A DNA stretch of 64,000 nt. It comes from Allodiplogaster sudhausi. Its lineage: Eukaryota; Nematoda; Chromadorea; Rhabditida; Diplogasteridae. The stretch covers positions 9,452,501 to 9,516,500 of the forward strand of contig CALZFC010000005.1 of assembly GCA_945643635.1 (NCBI GenBank), read 5' to 3'. Made by a program: the position numbers and the translations under genes. This document shows positions 14,146-24,291 of the stretch, one piece after another; positions within the stretch are counted from its first letter, which is position 1, and every line of letters starts with the position of its first letter. The notes below the pieces were generated by a model. It did no database searches. It was not told where the DNA came from and saw only the letters and a program-made list of their open reading frames with translations.

Positions 14146-14972
14146 TCTAATAAAAGTACATTTCAAACTAAGAAAAACTCCCAACTGGAAACGCCCTAAC
14201 TGAAGGCCCTACAAAAATTTCAAATTTTTTCAAATTTTAAACTTCAAACTACAAAGTGCGCATTTTCATGACGCTTGCAGTGATGCAATGAGCGTCATTT
14301 GCGTATTTTCTTACTTAGTTTGTATTATAATAATGTACTTTTTGGTAATTCGTTTCTCCTAAATATAACCATTTGGCGTGTATTTCTCGCTGAACACATT
14401 ACAATCATTTCTCTACCTTAGACCTGGTCGTGCAATAACGTTATTTTCTTAAAGGCTTGTATGTCGGGTCAGTCTGGGCATCGCTCATCCGCCAATGGAT
14501 AGTTTAGATCAGTCTTTTTATGCTATAATGAATGTTATTCGTTTTAGATGAAGGCTAAAATAACTGCAGCTTTAAGTATTCTTTATATTTCATTGCAACA
14601 TTTCTTTTCCATTAATTCTTGCCTAATATGTTATATTTTTCAAACTTTGAATGCAGTGTCGGCTTGTGATGAATTTTTCAGTTTCTGACAACTGGAAACG
14701 TTCGATTCTGCGAACAGGACATCGCACAACTTCCGCAGATTCGATACTGGCAACTGCAGGGACGGTTTCTCCTTTGACATATTCTTACTTTAATACGAAG
14801 AATCAGCAAAGTATTATGGCTTTATTCGAAACTGCTAGTTATTGCAATATAACCGTGCATGAATAATGTATTTTCTTACGAAAGGAAACAATAGTATTGA
14901 ACTGAATTTGTAGACTTGTTATACATAAACTAATATAACTATATATATTGTCAAGGATATTCGCATTCTCAA

Positions 14973-17774
14973 CTAAAACTCTTCGCTGTAAACTTCGTCA
15001 TCTTCATCAGGGTCCTCGTCCTCGTTGTCGAGAAGCTGTGAGAAGTCATCAGCTGGCCCCAACTCGACGTCGCTCTCATCTTCATTACCGTCAGCGCATT
15101 CCTTCCGAGAAGGGGCATGTGCCATTGATTGGCGAATGAGGTGAGCTTCGGCTATTATCTCCTGCCTCCATTGAAGTGGTTGTTATATTGCTAATTGTTT
15201 TACAAAGTTACATACCTATAGTTGTAAGAAGCCGGGCTGTAGACGATTTGGTCCCTGTACATCTTCCTCGTCTTGTTATATACCCGCTTTGTTCCGACTT
15301 GATTAATTTGCCCATCGACAAATTCGCGCTTTCTGCCATTCCATGCAATGATCGCAATCTTCATTCGAAGATTTGTGCCTTCTTTCGTAAAATAGTGATC
15401 CTTTGGGCAGAATCGGGCACAGAATCCATGGAAAGATTCCACCTAAACTAGCTCTCATTCATTAGGCTTATTTTGTAAGCAAGCTTACCTGCGATGTGGT
15501 CAAAAATGGTGAAGTCCGAGCAATGTCATCGGCTTGTCCTTCGAAATACTCTTCGACCCATTCTCTTGCAACTTTGGGAAGCTTTTTATCCTATTGTGGG
15601 AGTGGGCCATGCGTGCAGCTCGTGAATGTTGGGAAGCGAGCGCTCTAAATCTTTGCTTATTCCTTCGCTTAGTCTAAATTTTATACCTTCGGCCACTGAT
15701 GTATTCCATCCAAGTGATTCAGTGTTGCGAGGTATTTCTGTCGTGCTAGTTCACCATCTCCCCCTGACGTGGTTATCGAGTAGTAGACATGGTTGATCAA
15801 GCTTCTTGCCCAGTCACGAAGACCATCGTATTTCCTCTTCTTAGACATCTCAAACAAACAAAAAAAAAATTTTCTTTTTGAATATAGCGAACCTCAAGAA
15901 TGGTTTTTGTGTGATTTCGGACAATATGCCACAAATCATTCATGTGCTTGATATTGTAGGGACGAAGAAGAGCGGCCACGGATCGACTTCGGTCCGTCGT
16001 GATGGTGGCAACTGGATTCGTTCCCGCTCCTCCAAGCTCTCCAAGCAAGACGTCAAGTGCCTTCTGAAGACCCAGCGGCTCCATCGCAGGAGAGGATGCT
16101 TGAATCAGATTACCATTCTGATTCTTCTTAATTTTTATATTTAATCGTTACCTGCTTCGCTTCTGTCAGTGACGCTGTACTGGACTACTGTGTTGTACGG
16201 TAGAGCCATTAGTTCGTAGCGACAGATAAGGGCGCAGTATCCCCTACTGTCGTAGGCCCCATCCCCACATATATGAATAGGATCACCCTGATAGTTATTA
16301 TGATAATTCTATAATAATTTGCACTTTTTCAATTAGTGTCCAAACCTTGATCTTGTCAGAAAGTAGGCGCTCAATCCAAAACTTATGGTCTCGCTCGAAG
16401 ACGTTGTCGATGGCTTGAATATAGTAATAATTGCGGATGTCGTAGAATGATGATTTCGACATCATCGCAACCCCCAATGCATTCATGGTAGGAGCAAGTG
16501 CCTAAAAAAATTCCTTTACACGTCATATTTAGTAGTACACGATAGTACCCCGTATCCATGAGACGTTGATAGCACTGCGGCTACTATGTCGAGTGAGACA
16601 GCATATAGCTTCTCCTTGGGTGAACCTCCAGAAGTTGGGACTTTGCGGCTGCTTGCCCATTTCCGTTGGTGGTCTCGGTTGATTCGACATGTCGATTCCA
16701 CTTGTATTACTGCTCCCTCCGTTTTTATAACAACCTTCAAAACAGCGCAGAAATGGTCTAAAAAAAATATTTTTATTATTTTAAAGTAAAATTCTAAAAT
16801 TTATTTAGATTCTAAAGAAAACTAACATCACAAACGTCCTCCTTGGCGCATTTTATACAGTCCCGAAAAAGATCTGCTAGCAGTTCGAGGTCTACAATAC
16901 CGCATTTTGCAGGAGACTGGATGCAGCAGGTGCTTGTTTCCTGTGTGAAGACGTCATCCGATTCGCACTCGCTTTCATCCTAAAGGTGAAATAGTTTTCA
17001 TTCAGTTTACATTTTACTCCTTATCACTTACCTCCGTCACTTGTTCGCTAGATTCCCCTTTGTATATGGGAGGTAGAGTGGGTGGCTGAGTTGGAGAGGC
17101 CAGGGCAAGCATAGTTGATTTACTGCTAACTAATCGCCTTGGTGGAGCACTCTCATTCGATAGTCTCGGCATTGCAGGAATCGGTCGGGAAGGGCGCGCG
17201 AGCGGAGACGGAGCTGTGAGGAGATGTCGTAGCCGAGCTGGTGTTGGAAGGATTCGAGGAGGTGTCGGTGACGTCCCGGCCGTGAGAAGAAGCTGGCTAT
17301 CGCTGCCTGCCCTACTTCGAGAGCCAGACGGTCCCTAAAGTTTTCTGTCCTTTTTTATGTAGTTTTTATGTGTTCCTTTGGTACGCCAGCTCGGTACGCT
17401 CACGGTAAACCCGATGCTGGTGTTTGTCCAAATGGAATTATATGTATTTAAATGATGACTATAAAATTGTATGTATAAAAATGATGACTTATCTGGATTG
17501 TTATGACTTCGCAGGGTAAAGGCATAGCCGAACCGACGAGAACTAGACGTCCATTTACAGTTCGTTGGCAGTTGCTGCTGTTGAAGTGAACGTGGCAGAG
17601 ATATGGATCCAGGTAGAGGGAAAGATTATGGGAGAGCAGAGGCTCCTGGGAGGGGTTTCCTTGGCAGATCTCGCGAATCCATAGTCGTCTCTTCAGGGGA
17701 ATTATAGTGAACCTAGCCATTTCATATTCTATTCTATTCCGTGCGCATACTACGCAACAGAAGAAACGAACCAT
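14973..17774 (-). CDS. THAP-domain DDE-type transposase, 11 exons
   Basis: Cut-and-paste transposase, expected to bind element ends in the nucleus and cleave DNA. My exons, minus strand: 17774-17508, 17334-17032, 16979-16827, 16734-16549, 16501-16346, 16287-16152, 16098-15893, 15848-15687, 15590-15489, 15442-15216, 15165-14973. They total 2,091 bases, or 696 codons plus stop, with every phase matching and gt/ag at each border. The start MVRFFCCVVC is typical of a THAP zinc finger; residues 1-89 hold the CxxC-type cysteines, a CHVHF motif and a closing AMPLP. Residues 90-190 are a Pro/Ser-rich linker. Likely catalytic acids: GDGAYDS (D364/D368), TTDRS (D436) and KEG (E578). NDLWH (454-458) matches the xDxWH signature of a metazoan transposase family I know by its motifs. 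The C-terminus is strongly acidic. The exon 1 donor (gtcata) and the last acceptor (atggag) are weak, so those borders may shift. No stop or frameshift is visible. Confidence 0.85.
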
Positions 17775-17924
17775 GGCTGACACTGACCTTATCCTATAAT
17801 GTCATCCCACATATCACTTTCTTGGCGGGAAATTACTTGCCGAAGGGCACAAGTTGACCGCAATTTGCTTCACACTTCGTTAGATTGGAGCATGGGAAAC
17901 AGCAGGTACGTGTTTATCGCCAAA

Positions 17925-18179
17925 TTATTCAACATCAACTTCAAAAAAGCCGGTGTAGATACCGTCTGATTCTGGCCACTTTTCGCGAATGGCGGTCACG
18001 ATGCAAGAAGGGAACTCAATCCTGTTGCTCCTGCCCGCTCTCTTCCAAATTTCCGTGGCAAGATATCTGTACATGCCGTATCGCATAGATCTGAAGATTT
18101 TTTACATAGCACTTAGCTTACTTTGGTTTTCTATATCTTTCTTCCTCTCCATTTCACTTCTGGCTATCGCCTCTTTCTT

Positions 18180-18221
<42 letters not shown>

Positions 18222-18249
18222 TTGTCTCTCTCTCTCTATTTCCTCTCTC

Positions 18250-18290
<41 letters not shown>

Positions 18291-18313
18291 TTGTCTCTCT
18301 CTCTATTTCTCTC

Positions 18314-18354
<41 letters not shown>

Positions 18355-18863
18355 TTCCTTCTCTCTCTTTCTTCTCTATTTCCCCTCTCACTCTCTACCT
18401 CTCACTCTCTCTCTCTGTGTAATAGTTTCTCTTCGTTATTTACTTACTTGTTGCTTGGCGTGTCTCTGATCGGCGTCGTACTGTCTTCGTAGAGTTCGTA
18501 GAGCCGCGCCGCGATGCGAGCGCTATTGTCATCCAGAAACTGCGATTTGAAGCGGTTGCACGAAGTGACACAGTCGACGACTTCGTCACCGACAAGCCCA
18601 GCCAGGAAGTCACTGACTTCCCTTCCTCTGCGGAGCAGCTTCTCGGGATGTATCAGCGCCGTCTGGCAGCAATAGGAACTGCTGTATTCCGAGACGACTC
18701 CGCAGCGACCGCATCTGCATCGGAGTATCTCTGATGGCGTGTTGGCCGCGACGATCTTCGACGCCCGCTGATTCTCCAGTAGACGAACGCGAGCACGCTC
18801 ACGAGTTCGCTGCACTTGTTCGACGGTCGGATCAAATTGCGACGGATGAACGGTGTTATCCAT
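17925..18863 (-). CDS. P2X7-ballast-domain-like cysteine-rich protein
   Basis: Two exons on the minus strand, 18863-18448 and 18090-17925, joined in phase (aa|a), give 193 residues from an ATG to a TAA. Visible features: a charged N-terminus; RCRCGRC (C49, C51, C54); a CC pair (C65-66); C98 and C102; then RYLATEIWKRAG; RIEFPSC (C168) AIREKWPESDG; and a final YTGF near the C-terminus. The order CxCGxC, CC, FPSC, IRxxFPxxxGxY is that of the zinc-binding, guanine-nucleotide-binding cytosolic ballast domain of vertebrate P2X7. No membrane segments or channel are present. The stop lies 150 bases upstream of the transposase start on the same strand, so the pair may be co-expressed. The 357-base intron contains a compound CT array (18,181-18,415). 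The role is unknown; binding zinc, RNA, DNA or the transposase would be inference. Confidence 0.8.
18181..18415. repeat. Compound CT array inside the ballast-like gene intron
   Basis: About three tandem blocks of (CT)n separated by tcctttgtctctctctctatttc-like spacers at about 70-80-base spacing. The array sits wholly inside the intron between the two exons of the minus-strand ballast-like gene, where the transcript would read GA. Confidence 0.85.
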
Positions 18864-19260
18864 CGGAAAAGCATGAAATGCAATGAATGTATGTACATAT
18901 TTGGATTTGAAGAATGAAAACGGTTACTCAGCAAAAACCATTGTTATATCAAATGTGTGTGATCGTGTGTCTTTTCTCCAGAGTGTCAGATTGATTGGCA
19001 CCGATTTGGTCGTTCTTTGCACTCCTTTGACCAGGCCAGTGAGGTGCGAATCTCTGTCTCGCTTTCGCTTGTGAGTGAACTCGGAGTTCAAAGATCACAA
19101 GATCAGAGAGAAAATCTACCGTATTCCGGACGTAAATGCTTTATATCAACAATAATACTTACTTTCAGAGAACGGGACCACTTCTAATCGATCTTTTAGG
19201 CCATTTCTGACCTGGGAAACAGATATTACGAGACATTAATTTTTCGTCGGATACCTCCTT

Positions 19261-19280
19261 TAAGAATTCCAGCTTATTTT
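19261..19280 (+). repeat. Right copy of direct repeat bordering the two-gene cassette
   Basis: Identical 20-mer to 14,111-14,130. Immediately after it the arm sequence resumes where the left outer arm stopped, which supports an insertion between these points. Confidence 0.85.
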
Positions 19281-19608
19281 AAAATTATTTCAAACAAGAA
19301 AATACGAAAGTTGTGTCGAGTCATCGCTACTAAAAGAATAACTAACTGATGAGACTGTTATAAGTTGCAGCTCTAAAATGAAAAGAAATATGAAAGGAAC
19401 ATTCAAGTGGAAATGTAGGTTTAATAATAAATTTTGATATATGCCTGCGAAAAAAGAGCGTAGAAGAAGACATGAAGGAATAAATTTATTTTTATTAGTA
19501 TCAGATGCGAGAATATTTCATATTCTAAGATCATTATTATCAACCGAACAGAAAGCGAATCAATAAAATTTAACCTTCCTTGAAGTTCGCTCGTCTGTGG
19601 ATCGAGAG
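19261..19608 (+). repeat. Left copy of inner inverted segment
   Basis: Reverse-complement match to 21,359-21,689, including tgagactgttataagttgca near 19,351 and the block around ttcgctcgtctgtggatcga near its end. Small indels separate the two copies. On the right side the same segment is joined directly to the outer arm; on the left it is separated from the arm by the 5.1 kb gene cassette. Confidence 0.88.
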
Positions 19609-19613
19609 CTGAC

Positions 19614-19647
19614 CTTTCTGGCTTTTTCTTTTGAAAAAGCCAGAAAG
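19614..19647. repeat. Perfect 15-bp hairpin
   Basis: CTTTCTGGCTTTTTC and its exact complement flank a four-base loop. It begins 11 bases past the end of the H4 fragment's second exon on the minus strand. The stem contains ggcttttt...aaaaagcc, faintly like a histone mRNA stem-loop, but a 15-bp stem is far longer than the canonical 6-bp histone element. Confidence 0.8.
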
Positions 19648-19657
19648 CACTCCATAC

Positions 19658-20037
19658 CTTGAGAACTCCGCGCGTCTCCTCGAAGATGAGCCCGGAAATT
19701 CGCTTCACTCCTCCGCGGCGCGAGAGTCTGCGGATGGCCGGCTTCGTGATGCCCTTGAATTAAATCAAATCCAGACTACAATAAAGATATTTATGGTTCC
19801 GTTACCAAAAGAAATTCATGTTAAAATAGCCATATTTGGGATTCGATTACCACGAGAACCAGTTATTCACGAGAACAACCAAGAAAACAGGATAAAACTG
19901 CCAGAACCCTCCCGAATATTGCTTGAATTTCCGAATAGCAAAAAAGAACAGCAAACCTGGATGTTGTAGCGCAGCACTTTGCGGTGATGCTTAGCGCCTC
20001 CCTTATCGAGTCCCTTTCCGCCCTTGCCACGTCGTCT
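19658..20037 (-). pseudogene. Histone H4 fragment captured in the mobile element
   Basis: Minus-strand piece one (20,037-19,957) reads GRGKGG-like H4 N-terminal sequence, starting with [20 protein letters not shown] and ending VLRYNIQ. Piece two (19,753-19,658, 32 codons) reads [20 protein letters not shown] followed by [12 protein letters not shown], nearly canonical H4. A possible intron of about 200 bases (gtttgc...ttcaag) separates them in phase 0, and a gtatgg donor follows piece two. The start codon position reads CTA, and several near-invariant residues are changed (for example D for G, H for R and Y for D in the tail). The last third of H4 is absent nearby. I call it a decayed or exonised capture of a nucleosome core histone gene, not a working one. 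Confidence 0.85.
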
Positions 20038-20159
20038 TAGCTAGTGGCTTGCTGAAATACGTCTTTTTAAGCGAAAACAAAGTTCCTAAAACATCAAGCT
20101 ACCGGAAAATAAAACACACAAATAGCATCTGAACACATTTCAATTTAGTAGTTTACTGA

Positions 20160-20716
20160 GAATACTGTAAAATTAAATCTTATATTGCTAGAGCAAATTA
20201 CGAATTATCGAAAATTTTCAGCATAAAATCGGATACTTCCACTATTCGTCGAAAAGCGCATAAAAAATAACTAGAATAGTAAAATAAAGGAGAGTTATCT
20301 TCTGCCTATGCTAGATAACATTAAGACAATATATCGGCTGTGTTTCAAATGTGTAAGTGCAATATTAGGATTGATTTCCACAGTATTATTGCATTCCGTT
20401 CGAGATATCTCGTCACTCAAATTGCTTTTGATTCATTTGATCAGACGTCTCGAACGGAAATCAATCATACTGTAAAAAGCAATTCTGATATAGCACATTC
20501 TGATATAGCACAGGAAAGACTACACCTATACAACACACTCACGAAATTATCCTAATGTTTGGTAGCGAATACAGAATATAACTGGCCTTAATTTTTCCAT
20601 TTTCCTTATTTTTTATAATCTTTTCGAAAAATCGTGGAACTATCCGATTTTATGCTGAAAATTTTCGATAATTCGTAATTTGTTCTAGCAATATATCATT
20701 CATTTTTACAGTATTT
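20160..20716. repeat. Palindromic foldback repeat, copy 1
   Basis: Nearly the whole segment is one imperfect palindrome centred near 20,430. The left end reads ttgctagagcaaattacgaa and the right end reads its near complement (20,650-20,695). Inner landmarks cattccgttcgaga and tctcgaacgga face each other across the centre. It has no coding capacity, fits a foldback or MITE-type element, and is nested inside the composite transposon. A related copy lies at 58,497-59,046. Confidence 0.88.
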
Positions 20717-20933
20717 TAACTCACCCACTAAAATTAATGCTTAAAGAATGCTTTTCTGGCTTGACACGGTCCTCCAAAAGCGATCCTCTAAGGATGTCAC
20801 TCTTTCGATACTCAGTTTGATGAAGAGCGTTCAAATATATTTGAATTTTTCTTATTTGTTAAAAGCGCGGGATGACGAAATTGGCCGAGTGCCAATTTTT
20901 TTGGCTAAAGTACGGTAGGATTGGGCATTTTGT

Positions 20934-21224
20934 TTAAGGCGAATAGCTTGGAACGTGACCGCAATGCGAGCACGCACGCGTTGCGGTCGCACTTTTTCCT
21001 GTCCCGCACAGCAATTTTGAATTGTAATCACCCACGGAAACCGCGTTGCGTTCTATAAAGTCGCGTCGCAGCCTAATCATTTTAGCACTGACGATGAGGA
21101 TCGCTTTTTGCACTGCGTAAATGACCGTGCTTGAGCTTTGATCCAGTTCCATCCTTTGGGAGCGCATAAAGTCACGGCGCTGTTCCAGAAAGTTAAAAAA
21201 AACATTCCCCTCCCAAGAATTCAA
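20934..21224 (-). other. 96-codon open frame of unknown nature in the element core
   Basis: Minus-strand open frame, GC-richer than its surroundings, with segments such as NFLEQRRDFMRSQRMELDQS. I do not recognise it. Part of the underlying DNA (about 21,130-21,215) resembles 59,222-59,305 beside the second foldback copy, including cggcgctgttc followed by aaagt(t)aaaa. That suggests repeat DNA rather than a gene. Confidence 0.3.
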
Positions 21225-21358
21225 CCCCTCTCAATAGGGATAGCCAAAGCGTCGCTATTTGTTTTTCTTTAATGGAAGGTGTTGTTGGGCGCCGTTTTAA
21301 TCTCGTTGTTGATTTCAGAGGAAGTGCGAGAGCAATTCCGCCATGGTCGTCTTGCGAA

Positions 21359-21689
21359 GCTCTAGATCCAGAGACGAGCGAACTTCAAGAAAGGTTAAAT
21401 TTCATTGATTAGCTTTCTGTTCGGTTGATAGTAATGATCTAATATATGAAATATTCTTGCATCTGATACTAATAAAAATAAATTTATTCCTTCATGTCTT
21501 CTTCTACGCTCTTTTTTTATATCAAAATTTATTATTAAACCTACATTTCCACTTGAATGTTCCTTTCATATTTCTTTTCATTTTAGAGCTGCAACTTATA
21601 ACAGTCTCAGCATGGAGTTATTCTTTTAGTACCGATGACTCGACACAACTTTCGTATTTTCTTGATTGAAATAATGTTAAAATAAGCTG
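21359..21689 (-). repeat. Right copy of inner inverted segment
   Basis: Partner of 19,261-19,608. It continues seamlessly into the right outer arm. The 1.75 kb between the copies (19,609-21,358) holds the H4 fragment, a foldback repeat and unidentified sequence. Confidence 0.88.
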
Positions 21690-22543
21690 GAATTCTTAAG
21701 TGGCTGGTAGTGCTACCCTTCCTGCATTTGTAGAGTGATGTCCAGAAGAGTCCGGCCGCTCCTCTGAAGAAGCCGCGACGCGTGAGCTTCGCTCCGCTGC
21801 CTGAGAAGCACGTCGCGTCGCGGATGCCTCGCCGCCGCCGGGCGGGCGATTGCAAGCGCACAGGTAGTGTGCAATTGCATGTTCTTGTAATATCCATGCT
21901 TCTCGCATAAGAATTGTTTATTTCATCGGTAACCTTACAATTAGTACTAAAAAGAGCTATGATTAATACAGCTCTAGATATGAAATATGACTTACCTTTA
22001 GTGGAACGCATATATTGCATCGATTATTGGCATCCATACTTGGCCGAAACATTCTACATTTCAGATCCTCTCCTCGAATTCTGCCAGGAAGGTTTTGTGC
22101 TGCGCAAGGTTAGCTGGGTATTTTCCTTAATAGGTTTTCCTCTAGTTAAGCATCTGGTTCCAGCAAAAACGAGTTCGCAAACGACATTGTTTCTTTAGCC
22201 CTTTTACCACGCGCCAATTATCTCCCAGGAATCGATGGAGGAAGACCAGAAAATAGAAGCAGAACCAGGTCAGCCGGTATACATTAATTTGTCGCTACAT
22301 AACGCTTGTGCCAGAAGAAATATCTTTGTTTGATGGAAAGTTTGCAAGAAAACAAAAGAAATTTTTCACTTTCCCTTAGGGACCAGAACATCGTATGTGG
22401 AGTAATCAGAAACAAATAAAAAGGGAAGAAAAACCAGCAAGCTGTCTGATTCCGGCAAACCATTTCACCCGGTTTGGCACTGGCTTCACGTTGTGTTAGT
22501 ATTTATCTGTGGGGTATTCACCAAGAAAATGCAATATTACACA
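21655..22543 (-). repeat. Right outer inverted arm of composite element
   Basis: Reverse-complement partner of 13,271-14,145. Unlike the left arm, it runs without a break into the inner inverted segment at 21,359-21,689. The right side therefore keeps a contiguous arm of about 1.18 kb, which I take to be the ancestral, uninterrupted state. Confidence 0.9.
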
Positions 22544-22615
22544 TCAGAATGTAATTCATCTCCATCGATAAGTTATGAAGACCTGCTTTATAGCTAACCG
22601 ATTCTAATCTTGCAG

Positions 22616-24291
22616 TTCCACCACCATCTCCGAACTTGTGGGGTTTCCATGCAACAATGCTGTGGTAATTAACGGCGTGGAAAGGTGAATCAAGAGCCTT
22701 ATAATATATTTTCTTCTAGTAAAGAAGTTAAATATTAGTGACAGGATATTCGTTCAAATCTAATACTTTTATTGCAGTTCATCGGCGTACGACGTGTGCA
22801 AGTTGGTTGAGTGCGTGGAGGAGGAGGCGAAGAATGACGCTCTGGCGAGGGATACGGTAGCCACACCGGAACTGCCCCGTTGCTTCTCTCCCGAGTTGTC
22901 TGCCTTGCAAGAAGTGCACATCGGGGCGCTCTCCGTCCTTTCCGAAGCCAACGACACATTTGCAAGGGTTATTGTTGTCTATATAATTTAGAATTTTTTT
23001 AATGATCACAAGATTCCTTATTCATTACACAAATGAAATACGATATTTTGATACCAATATGAGTGTCCAAAGAAAAATAAATTGTCTTGTATCTTTATCT
23101 AAAAATTAAGCGACTGATTTTTGTGTATTGCGTTATAAATACGTTTAAAATTATTCACAACTTCTGCCATGCAGACCGCGCACGAAGTGTCGATGCTTGA
23201 GATCTGTGCCGCTCGTGGCGGCCAAGAGGTCCTGTCTTGGTCAGGTTCGTAAGTAACAACTATATTTAATGTAGAAAAATACTTTTAGTGAACTTTGTGA
23301 TCCGTTATTATATCCGCATGCTTTCTTTCCGTTGTCCTAGCATAAACTATGAAATACTCGAGCTTTTATAGCTTTATTCCATGACTATTGTGAGTAAAAA
23401 CGATTACAACAGTAGAGGCTACTTTCTTCTTGCAGACCTCAACTTCCTGAGCGTAATGCTTGGATTCTACGAGCTGCCTGAGTTTAGTAAGTAACGAACT
23501 TTCCTGTTTAAATATAACGAGAATCATTGAAAGAAAGTTTTGAGATATCAAATAGCCCTGGTCAAAAAGCTCTCTCATGGTCCCGTGCTATTTTAGCGAG
23601 TGAGAGTTTAAAACTTGCAAAAAAAAATTGATGATTGGCGTTGCTTGAAGCTTTTCTGATATGGGAAATTTAACCAGTCGTTTATCTTTTGTAAGTCAAT
23701 TCAGCCTACAGTCTTTATTTTCTATGCACGATGAACGAGAGGCCGACTGAAGAATTCGAAGAGCATTCCCAAACGTAAGCTTTTTTTCTCTCCTTTATCT
23801 GTCTTTAATCCTTGTTATTAACGGGTTGATTGGTGTTATTCATTCCTTATGCTGCCATAGATATTTACTTTGTAGTGATATTTCTTTATGAGTCTGCTGA
23901 AGAGAGAGAGAGAGAGAAAGAGAGAGAGAGGGTTAGGGAAGCTGATGAAAATAAGGTGATGAATCGTGTTGCTTTCCTTGCAGTCTGGTACTCGGCAACG
24001 TGGTCGCTTCCTTCAACAACCAGAGCCCCTTGGATAAATACAACAATGTCGCGCCATGCCAGGTATGAATACTAGGTGCAAGGTGATGTTCCTGATGGGT
24101 GTCTAGATGGCCCATCGGGCTCTATTCCATAGAGATTAGGCAGAATGGCGCCTTATCATCTAAATGTGCTTGGTAAATCTTTGCGGCAGCAACCTGTCGA
24201 TGATGAAACAAGCACTGAGAATGACGTCACCGAGGATATCAGAACATTTGTCTGCAACCGAGGTCATGATTGGACACTCGCCCAGCTCTAA
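22616..24291 (+). CDS. 3' part of an unrecognised multi-exon gene
   Basis: Seven exons fit with matching phases and good splice sites: 22616-22684, 22778-22967, 23175-23244, 23436-23486, 23705-23774, 23984-24062, 24190-24291, ending in TAA at 24,289. They give about 210 residues. The first exon starts in phase 2, so at least one upstream exon is missing. Readable pieces include ELVGFPCNNAVVING, YDVCKLVECVEEEAKNDALA, LNFLSVMLGFYELPEF, YSLYFLCTMNERPTEEFEE and NRGHDWTLAQL at the C-terminus. There is an acidic stretch and scattered cysteines, with no membrane segment or catalytic motif that I recognise. The first visible acceptor lies 73 bases past the mobile element's right end, so the element sits in, or has replaced, the 5' intron or upstream region. 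Confidence 0.65.

Larger units (their letters stand above)
13271..22543. mobile_element. Composite DNA transposon with long inverted arms
   Basis: The segment begins and ends with the same 15 bases in opposite orientation (tgtgtaatattgcat at 13,271-13,285 and its complement at 22,529-22,543). Similarity continues inward for about 0.87 kb on each side. Inside lie a THAP transposase gene, a P2X7-ballast-like gene, a second inverted repeat pair, a histone H4 fragment and a foldback repeat. No clear target-site duplication is visible: the eight flanking bases are gaagttat on the left and tcagaatg on the right. A THAP DNA-binding domain joined to a DDE-type core is known from the P and Kolobok superfamilies; I cannot settle which applies. 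The total length of about 9.3 kb and the nested contents suggest assembly from more than one mobile piece. Confidence 0.8.

Noticed and set aside
13263..22551. Eight-base or TTAA target-site duplication at the element ends
   Set aside because: The flanks (gaagttat left, tcagaatg right) do not match, and no TTAA or TA pair lines up with the arm ends.
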